From JBDSEG01 sp039920165 (GTDB lineage Bacteria > Pseudomonadota > Gammaproteobacteria > Burkholderiales > Burkholderiaceae_C), in assembly GCA_039920165.1 (NCBI GenBank), contig JBDSEG010000251.1:1-14280 (forward strand): a stretch of DNA of 14,280 nucleotides, in the 5' to 3' direction. The position numbers were made by a program, and so were the translations under genes. Of this stretch, positions 8,336 through 13,422 are shown one piece after another. The notes below the pieces were generated by a model. The model ran no database searches, was not told where the DNA came from, and worked only from the letters and a program-made list of their open reading frames with translations. Every line of letters begins with the position of its first letter. Positions within the stretch are counted from its first letter, which is position 1.

Positions 8336-8370
8336 GTCGTCTTCTTGAATGGCGCACAGCTTACCGCAGC

Positions 8371-8376
8371 GATACT
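8371..8376 (+). promoter_or_regulatory. Candidate -10 element of nudJ
   Basis: GATACT (4 of 6 to TATAAT) ends 6 nt before the nudJ ATG. A TTGAAT at 8345-8350 could be a -35, but the spacer would be 20 nt, longer than ideal. No Shine-Dalgarno is visible between this hexamer and the ATG, so transcription would begin at or next to the start codon. mnmA has the same geometry. Confidence 0.3.
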
Positions 8377-8382
8377 TCCCCG

Positions 8383-8862
8383 ATGAATGCGCGCTGGAAG
8401 CCCAACGTCACTGTCGCTGCGATCGTCGAGGATAGCGGACGCTATCTGCTGGTCGAGGAGCACACGGCCGACGGCCTGCGGCTGAACAACCCGGCCGGCC
8501 ACCTCGACCCGGGCGAGTCGCTGCTGCAGGCGGTGGCGCGCGAGGCCCTGGAGGAGACCGCGTGCGCCTTCACGCCGACCCATCTGGTCGGCGTTTACCT
8601 CGCGAACGCCGGCGCCGACGACCTGACCTATCTGCGCTTCGCCTTCACCGGCGTCGTGAGCGCACCGGTGCCGGGCTGGAAGCTCGACCACGGCATCGTG
8701 CGCGCCCTCTGGCTCACGCCGGAAGAGATCGAAGCATCGCGCCCGCGCCACCGCAGCCCGCTCTTGTGGCGCTGCGTGCAGGATCACCGCGCGGGCCGGC
8801 GCTATCCGCTCGAACTGCTCGACTTCGCGCGACCTCAAGGCGACGAGGGCTCGACGTCGTGA
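8383..8862 (+). CDS. nudJ: NudJ-like NUDIX hydrolase
   Basis: A 159-residue NUDIX pyrophosphatase closely resembling E. coli NudJ (YmfB), a phosphatase acting on HMP-PP and nucleoside di- and triphosphates. Shared landmarks: K-P-x-V-T-V-A at the N-terminus (residues 6-12), LLVEE, NNPAGHLDPGES, the NUDIX box from G39 to F63 (G39, E45, R53, E54, E57, E58), and the late RSPLLWRCVQDHRAGRRYPLELL, matching the RSPL...GQRYPLE ending of NudJ. The NUDIX box has Ala60 where the consensus has Gly. The ATG at 8383 is where homology begins; the reading frame is open 152 codons further upstream, but that part only runs antisense to pntAA. No Shine-Dalgarno is visible. In E. coli nudJ adjoins mnmA; here the two are separated by the ribB-tcu block. 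The gene is convergent with tcuB, with 7 nt between stops. Confidence 0.9.
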   Translation: MNARWKPNVTVAAIVEDSGRYLLVEEHTADGLRLNNPAGHLDPGESLLQAVAREALEETACAFTPTHLVGVYLANAGADDLTYLRFAFTGVVSAPVPGWKLDHGIVRALWLTPEEIEASRPRHRSPLLWRCVQDHRAGRRYPLELLDFARPQGDEGSTS

Positions 8863-8869
8863 TGCCGAT

Positions 8870-10003
8870 TCACTCGGCGCCGAGCCGCAAGCGATTCGGC
8901 AGGCGCTTTTCGATCGCCCATTTCAGGAGCGCGGCGCAGCGGTAGAAGCCATGGGCGAATTTGCCGTACGGCAGGGTCGCGAAGAGCGCCAGCACGACGC
9001 CAAGGTGGACCGCCAGCAGCAGCGCCATCGCCGCGCCGTCGCGCATGAGCAGCAGCGCGAGCCCGGTCGCGCTGGTCGCAAACAGCAGGGCGATGAAGCC
9101 GAGGTCCATCGGCCGCTGCTCGGCCAGCACGTGCTGCGGATGGCGCCGCAGGTTGAGCCACAGCAGGCCGGCCGGACCGATCAGCAGGCCGATGCCGCCG
9201 ACGCTGCCGAGAACGACCGGCAGGCTCGCCACCGGATACGGCGCCGGCCAGCCCAACGCATAGTGGTACAGCGTCGCGACGCAGGTCGATGCGAAGCACA
9301 GCGCGAAACCGTAAAAGGTCAGGTGGTGGAAGCGACGTCGCCACGGGCTCCAGGCATCGTCGGCCTCATTGCAGCCTTCGCCGTGACCGCCGCCGAGGTG
9401 AGTCAGGCGCAGCGCGGCGCCGGCCGCCTCGGCCACGGCGGGCACCGCGCCTTGCGCCGGCAGCTCGCCGGGCGTGACCGAGCGCCAGAAGCGCGCAACG
9501 CCGATGCCGAGCGCGAGCAGCGCAAAGCCGAATGCGGCGCCGAACATCGAGACCAGCAGGTTGTGCGGAAAAACCGCATAGAAATTGCCGCCCAGCGGCG
9601 GGTGGAACAGCGTGCCCTGACGCGCCAGCATGAGCGCGAGAAAGATCGCGAGGCCTGCCGCCAGGGCCAGCGCGATGACCAGGCCGTTGCGCCGGTAGGC
9701 CGCGCCGAAGGCCGCGGGCCAGGCGAATTCGGCATAGGTCGTGGCGCGCACGCGCGCCATCGCCTGTGGCACGTTGACCGCGAATTCGTGCGGCGCGGCG
9801 TACTGGCACGCGTGCAGGCACGCGCCGCAGCCGTGGCACAGGTTGGCGAGGTAGTGGATATCGGCCTGAGTAAATTCGAGCCGCCGCGTCATCGCCGGAA
9901 AGACCGGACAAAAGCCTTCGCAATAGCGGCAGGCATTGCAGATCTGCAGCACACGGCCGACCTCGGCCTCGGCCTGGCCGACCAGTTCAAGCAAGCGCTG
10001 CAC
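8870..10003 (-). CDS. tcuB: Tricarballylate utilization 4Fe-4S membrane protein TcuB
   Basis: A 377-residue Fe-S/membrane protein that re-oxidises the FADH2 of TcuA and passes electrons to the membrane quinone pool. The N-terminal part holds two ferredoxin-type cysteine clusters: C22-x2-C25-x2-C28-x3-C32-P and C56-x2-C59-x2-C62-x3-C66. About six hydrophobic segments follow, for example residues 107-126 and 148-169, then HLTFYGFALCFASTCVATL, VVLGSVGGIGLLIGPAGLL, GFIALLFATSATGLALLLM and ALLLAVHLGVVLALFATL, with several conserved-looking His residues. Length matches Salmonella TcuB (about 380). The start is GTG at 10003, with GGGAGG 7 nt upstream, overlapping the end of tcuA by 17 nt. The stop is 7 nt from the stop of the convergent nudJ. 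Confidence 0.9.
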   Translation of the reverse strand: MQRLLELVGQAEAEVGRVLQICNACRYCEGFCPVFPAMTRRLEFTQADIHYLANLCHGCGACLHACQYAAPHEFAVNVPQAMARVRATTYAEFAWPAAFGAAYRRNGLVIALALAAGLAIFLALMLARQGTLFHPPLGGNFYAVFPHNLLVSMFGAAFGFALLALGIGVARFWRSVTPGELPAQGAVPAVAEAAGAALRLTHLGGGHGEGCNEADDAWSPWRRRFHHLTFYGFALCFASTCVATLYHYALGWPAPYPVASLPVVLGSVGGIGLLIGPAGLLWLNLRRHPQHVLAEQRPMDLGFIALLFATSATGLALLLMRDGAAMALLLAVHLGVVLALFATLPYGKFAHGFYRCAALLKWAIEKRLPNRLRLGAE

Positions 10004-11396
10004 GGGCGGCCTCCCTGCCTGCGATGCGCCCGAAGGCGGTACCGATGGTCATGCCGACGCCGGCCGTATAGCCCTGACCCAGCACATTGCCGGCCATCAC
10101 CTCGCCGGCCGCGAAGAGGTTGGTGCTGGGACGCCCTCCGAAGCGCACTGCCGCTTGCTCGTCGACCTTGACGCCGAGGTAGGTGAAGGTCACGCCGGGC
10201 TTGAGCGCAAAGCCGTAGAACGGCGGCGTATCGATGGCGCGCGCCCAATGCGTCTTCGCGGGCGCGAGGCCCGCGGTCGCGCAATCGTCGAGCACGGCAT
10301 GGTCGAATTGCCCCGGCCGGCAGGCGGTATTGAAGCCGTCGACCGTCGCGCGCAGCGCCGCCGGATCGAGCCCGAGCTGGACCGCGAGCTGTTCGATCGT
10401 CTCGGCGCGCTCGCCAGGAAAGACTGGCGGCATGAAGCGCCCGACCGCTTTCGCATCGATGATCGAATAGCCGATCTGCCCCGGCTGCTGCGCGACGAGC
10501 CGGCCCCAGATCGCATAGCGCTTGGGCCAGAAATCCTCGCCCTCGTCGTAGAAGCGCTGCGCCTGGCGGTTGACGACGATGCCGAGCGAGACGCAATCGA
10601 CCCGGGTGACGATGCCGCCGTCGTACAGCGGCGCGCGCGCATCGATTGCAACCATGTGCGCCTGCGTCGCGTCGCCGATCGCATCGGCGCCCTGCGCGAG
10701 CAGATTCTTCAGCAGCACGCCCTGGTTGAAGCGGGTGCCGCGGATGGCGAAGTTGTCGGCGATGAAGGCGCCGTCGTCGGCGCGGCCCCAGGCTTCGCGC
10801 AGCCAGTCGAGATTCGATTCGAAGCCGCCGCTGGCGACCACGCAGGTACGCGCCTCGATGCGGTCCTTGCCGATCGCGGCGGCCAGAAAACGATCGCCTT
10901 CGAGTTCGATCCGGTCGACCGGCACGCCGTAGCGCACCGCGACGCCGAGCCGCTCGGCGCTGCGGTAATAGGCATTGACCAGCGCCTTGCCACCACCCAT
11001 GAAGAAGGCGTTGGTGCGGCCGAGGTGCAGCGTTCCCGACAGCGACGGCTGGAAATGCACGCCGTGGCGGTGCATCCAGTCGCGGCAGGTGGCCGAGTGC
11101 GTGATCGCCAGGCGCGCGAGGCGTTCGTCGGTGCGGCCCCCGGTCACCTTGTGCAGATCGGCCCAGAACTCGGCCTCGGGATAGGCATCGATCAGCACAT
11201 CCTGCGGTGCATCGTGCATGCAGCGCAGGTTGCGGGTGTGGATCGAATTGCCGCCGCGCCATTCGCGCGGCGCGGCCTCGAGCATCAGCACGCTCGCGCC
11301 TGCTTCACGCGCGGTCAGTGCAGCGCACAGCGCGGCATTGCCGCCACCCACCACCAGAACATCGACCACGTCTGACGAGGAAACCGTTTCGATCAA
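9987..11396 (-). CDS. tcuA: FAD-dependent tricarballylate dehydrogenase TcuA
   Basis: A 469-residue flavoprotein of the fumarate reductase/succinate dehydrogenase FAD family, the length of Salmonella TcuA (about 467), which oxidises tricarballylate to cis-aconitate. Visible: the FAD dinucleotide motif VLVVGGGNAALCAALTAREAG (residues 13-33) with the ribose-binding Glu in MLEAAP, the TcuA-typical RGGNSIHTRNLRCMH, MGGGKALVN, VVASGGFESN, and the C-terminal flavin-closing segment GEVMAGNVLGQGYTAGVGMTIGTAFGRIAG. The probable start is TTG at 11396, whose TTGA overlaps the stop of the receptor gene; the FAD motif begins only about 12 codons later, leaving no better initiator. It is adjacent to its electron partner tcuB. 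The exact substrate (tricarballylate, an aconitate relative or another tricarboxylate) is inferred from the family. No tcuR regulator or tcuC permease lies in the window. Confidence 0.9.
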   Translation of the reverse strand: MIETVSSSDVVDVLVVGGGNAALCAALTAREAGASVLMLEAAPREWRGGNSIHTRNLRCMHDAPQDVLIDAYPEAEFWADLHKVTGGRTDERLARLAITHSATCRDWMHRHGVHFQPSLSGTLHLGRTNAFFMGGGKALVNAYYRSAERLGVAVRYGVPVDRIELEGDRFLAAAIGKDRIEARTCVVASGGFESNLDWLREAWGRADDGAFIADNFAIRGTRFNQGVLLKNLLAQGADAIGDATQAHMVAIDARAPLYDGGIVTRVDCVSLGIVVNRQAQRFYDEGEDFWPKRYAIWGRLVAQQPGQIGYSIIDAKAVGRFMPPVFPGERAETIEQLAVQLGLDPAALRATVDGFNTACRPGQFDHAVLDDCATAGLAPAKTHWARAIDTPPFYGFALKPGVTFTYLGVKVDEQAAVRFGGRPSTNLFAAGEVMAGNVLGQGYTAGVGMTIGTAFGRIAGREAARAALA

Positions 11397-12370
11397 TCCG
11401 GCTTGATGCCGGCGCGCCGGACGATGTCGCTCCAGACCTTCTGCTGCTGGGCGATGAAGGCGGTGAATTCCTCAGGCGTGCCGCCGCCGCCGACCGCGCT
11501 GTCGCTTGCGAAGCGCTCGGCCACCGCGCTTGATTTCAGTGCCTTGAGCGATTCCTCCTGCAGCTTCCTGACGATCTCGCGCGGCGTGCCGGCCGGCGCC
11601 AGGATGCCGTACCACTGCGAGGTCTCGAAATCCTTGTAGCCCATCTCGGCGACGGTCGGCACGTCGGGCAGTTGCGCGAGCCGCTGCGCGGTGCCGACCG
11701 CGATCGCGCGCAGCTTGCCGCTTCGAATGTGCGGGATCAGCGCCGGCAGCCCGGCCGAGCTGGCCTGGGTGCGCCCCGCCAGCAGATCGGTCAGCTGCGG
11801 TCCGGTGCCGCGGTACGGGATGTGGGTGATGAACATGCCCGTCACGAGCTTCAGATATTCCATCGCCAGATGGCCGGCGCTGGCATTACCGGCCGAGCCG
11901 TAGTTGAGCTTGCCCGGGTTCTTCCTCGCGTAGGCGACGAACTCCTTGAAATTCGTGGCCGGCACGTCGGGATGGATGACGAACAGGTTCGGCACCTTGG
12001 CCAGCAGCGTGACCGGAAGGAAATCCTTGTTCACGTCGTACGGCTGGTTCGGAAAGATATACGGGTTGACGGCGAGCGAGCCGACGTGGCCGAGGATGAT
12101 GGTGTAGCCGTCGGGTGTGGCCTTGGCCACCTCGGTCATCGCCGGCAGGCCCGCGCCGCCACCCTTGTTGTCGACGAAGACGGTCTGGCCGAGCTGCTTG
12201 CTGAGCTCGGCCGCGACGGTGCGCGCGACGATCTCCGACGTGCCGCCCGGCGCGAACGGCACCACGAAGCGTATTGACTGGCGCGGCCATGCGGCCGGCT
12301 GCGAACGGGCCAGCGCAGGCACGGCCAGCAGCGAGGCGGCGAGAACGGTGCGGCGGGTCGGCTGGATCAT
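11393..12370 (-). CDS. Bug/TctC-type tripartite tricarboxylate transporter substrate-binding protein
   Basis: A 325-residue periplasmic receptor of the Bug (TctC) family. It has an N-terminal export signal with a twin-arginine-like start (TRRTVLAASLLAVPALARS, residues 5-23), then the family pattern: WPRQSIRFVVPFAPGGTSEIVAR (28-50), YGSAGNASAGHLAMEYLK, HIPYRGTGPQLTDLLAGR, and the C-terminal APAGTPREIVRKL. Such receptors bind carboxylates for TctAB-type secondary transporters. The start is ATG at 12370 because GGAG lies 8 nt before it; the GTG at 12379 abuts that site and cannot use it. The stop overlaps tcuA (TTGA), so it likely supplies the Tcu substrate. No TctA or TctB membrane subunit is nearby; orphan receptors are common in Burkholderiales. 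E46 replaces the Asp I usually expect in this family. Confidence 0.9.
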   Translation of the reverse strand: MIQPTRRTVLAASLLAVPALARSQPAAWPRQSIRFVVPFAPGGTSEIVARTVAAELSKQLGQTVFVDNKGGGAGLPAMTEVAKATPDGYTIILGHVGSLAVNPYIFPNQPYDVNKDFLPVTLLAKVPNLFVIHPDVPATNFKEFVAYARKNPGKLNYGSAGNASAGHLAMEYLKLVTGMFITHIPYRGTGPQLTDLLAGRTQASSAGLPALIPHIRSGKLRAIAVGTAQRLAQLPDVPTVAEMGYKDFETSQWYGILAPAGTPREIVRKLQEESLKALKSSAVAERFASDSAVGGGGTPEEFTAFIAQQQKVWSDIVRRAGIKPD

Positions 12371-12424
12371 GCGAAACACTCCGGCATTGAACGAGACCGG
12401 ATGTTCGCATGCGTTAGCCAGCGC

Positions 12425-13075
12425 TCAGGCTGCTGTGGTCTCGCCCTCGCGCAGCCACGCCACCAGTTCCGCGATCGTCAGCATCGGGCAGCCGCGGGAA
12501 CGCGAGTATGCGAGGAGCGCGTCGCCGCGCAGCATGCTGCCGTCGTCGTTCATCAGCTCGCACAGGACCGCCGCCGGCTGCAGTCCCGCCAGGCGTGCCA
12601 GTTCGACCGCGCCCTCGGTGTGGCCGCGCCGCGCCAGCACGCCGCCCGGATGCGCGCGCAGCGGAAAGACGTGGCCGGGGCTCACCAGATCGGCCGGCTG
12701 CGCGCGCGGCGCGATTGCCGCCCGCACCGTCGTCACGCGGTCGGCTGCGCTGACGCCGGTCGTGACGCCGTCACGCGCCTCGATCGACACCGTGAACGCG
12801 GTGCCGTACCGGCTCGCGTTGTGTGCAACCATCGGCGCGAGCTCGAGCCGATCGAGCACCGCATCGGTCAGGCACAGGCAGACGATGCCCGAGCAGTCGC
12901 GGATCAGCGTCGCCATGGTCGGCACGGTGATTCGATCGGCCGCGACGACGAGGTCGGCCTCGTTCTCGCGATCGTCGTCGTCCTGCAGGATCACCGCGCG
13001 GCCGTGGCGGATCGCATCGACCGCGATTCGCAGCCGCGGCGGCAGCACGCGGCGCTTGGGAGAGAGTTGAGACAT
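12425..13075 (-). CDS. ribB: 3,4-dihydroxy-2-butanone-4-phosphate synthase RibB (stand-alone)
   Basis: A 216-residue enzyme converting ribulose 5-phosphate to 3,4-dihydroxy-2-butanone 4-phosphate plus formate, the four-carbon precursor of riboflavin. E. coli RibB is 217 residues and aligns throughout. Key motifs: the acidic metal/substrate loop LQDDDDRENEADLVV, CSGIVCLCLTD, the hexapeptide-like RYGTAFTVSIEARDGVTTGVSAADR, PGHVFPLRA, RRGHTEGAVELARLAG and LCELMNDDGSM. No GTP cyclohydrolase II domain follows, so this is RibB, not the RibBA fusion. The ATG at 13075 fits where homology starts; GAGG lies 11 nt upstream, inside a possible sequestering helix. The gene follows an FMN riboswitch on the same strand. 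The receptor gene begins 54 nt downstream with no terminator visible between. Confidence 0.96.
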   Translation of the reverse strand: MSQLSPKRRVLPPRLRIAVDAIRHGRAVILQDDDDRENEADLVVAADRITVPTMATLIRDCSGIVCLCLTDAVLDRLELAPMVAHNASRYGTAFTVSIEARDGVTTGVSAADRVTTVRAAIAPRAQPADLVSPGHVFPLRAHPGGVLARRGHTEGAVELARLAGLQPAAVLCELMNDDGSMLRGDALLAYSRSRGCPMLTIAELVAWLREGETTAA

Positions 13076-13078
13076 GGT

Positions 13079-13130
13079 GGAAACGTCCTCGCAAAGATGC
13101 CCTTTCGGGCGGGTTGGCGAAAAACGTTCC
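13079..13130 (-). promoter_or_regulatory. ribB: Candidate Shine-Dalgarno-sequestering helix of the riboswitch expression platform
   Basis: On the minus strand, GGAACGTTTTTCGC (13130-13117) can pair with GCGAGGACGTTTCC (13092-13079), which contains the ribB Shine-Dalgarno GAGG, using two G-U pairs and single-base bulges. The loop encloses a small GCCC-GAAA-GGGC hairpin. This would hide the ribosome site when formed, consistent with translational control by FMN. It was found by eye, with no energy calculation. Confidence 0.35.
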
Positions 13131-13148
13131 AGGGCGCGCAAACGCGGT

Positions 13149-13178
13149 CGGGCCACGCCCGGCAAAAGGCGCGGCCCG
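13149..13178 (-). promoter_or_regulatory. Strong 11-bp hairpin between the FMN aptamer and ribB
   Basis: CGGGCCGCGCC (13178-13168) pairs with GGCGTGGCCCG (13159-13149) with one G-U pair and an 8-nt loop, starting 12 nt after the aptamer. It looks like part of the expression platform. It is not followed by a U-run (next bases ACCGCGTTTG), so it is not a standard intrinsic terminator. It could act as an anti-sequestor, a pause site or a Rho-related element. Confidence 0.4.
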
Positions 13179-13190
13179 GCCGCATCGGCA

Positions 13191-13363
13191 CATCTTCTTT
13201 CATCCGGACTTTGAGGGCACGCCGTACTGCTTGACGCACCGCTGAACCGTCGGCCCTGGCATCGCACCAGATCTGCTGACCTCTTCGCTTGGTCGAAGAG
13301 CGCTCGCGGGCTCGGCGCTTTCGCGCCATACCGCCGGTGGGGAATCTCACCCCGCCCTGAAGA
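13191..13363 (-). ncRNA. FMN riboswitch (RFN element)
   Basis: This is a complete RFN aptamer in the leader of ribB, read on the minus strand. Conserved blocks in order: TCTTCAGGGCGGGGTGAGAT, CCCCACCGGCGGTA, AGCCCGCGAGCG, GATCTGGTGCGATGCCAG, GCCGACGGT, and AGTCCGGATG followed by AAAGAAGATG. The closing stem P1 pairs TCTTC (13363-13359) with GAAGA (13197-13193). Two peripheral hairpins are visible: GGCGC-GAAA-GCGCC (13327-13314) and the variable stem CTCTTCG-ACCAAG-CGAAGAG (13300-13281). In this class FMN binding lowers expression of riboflavin biosynthesis or transport genes. Here the output gene is ribB, and possibly the receptor-tcuA-tcuB genes behind it. Confidence 0.96.
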
Positions 13364-13392
13364 CGTGTGTCGGCATCGCTGCCGGCGCAAGC

Positions 13393-13398
13393 ATCATA
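13393..13398 (-). promoter_or_regulatory. Candidate -10 element of the riboswitch/ribB transcript
   Basis: TATGAT (minus strand, 5 of 6 to TATAAT) lies about 30 nt upstream of the aptamer, placing a start near 13386. No good -35 is visible at 16-18 nt (GGCAAT or GGGCAA), so an activator or extended -10 contact may be needed. The mRNA leader would be about 310 nt. Confidence 0.35.
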
Positions 13399-13410
13399 AA
13401 CACCGCCTTC

Positions 13411-13416
13411 TAAAAT
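13411..13416 (+). promoter_or_regulatory. Candidate -10 element of mnmA
   Basis: TAAAAT (5 of 6 to TATAAT) ends 6 nt before the mnmA ATG, so transcription would begin at or beside the start codon. No clear -35 is seen at normal spacing. No Shine-Dalgarno lies upstream of the ATG. The site is back to back with the ribB -10 on the other strand. Confidence 0.4.
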
Positions 13417-13422
13417 TGCCCG

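Noticed and set aside
7927..8382. A 152-codon N-terminal extension of the NUDIX protein
   Set aside because: It is antisense to pntAA; homology to NudJ begins at the ATG at 8383.
9936..11375. A 479-codon open frame antisense to tcuA
   Set aside because: No domain is visible, and the opposite strand encodes a full TcuA with FAD motifs.
13149..13178. The strong hairpin after the riboswitch as a classical Rho-independent terminator
   Set aside because: The bases after the stem are ACCGCGTTTG, without a U-run; it is kept only as a structural element of the leader.
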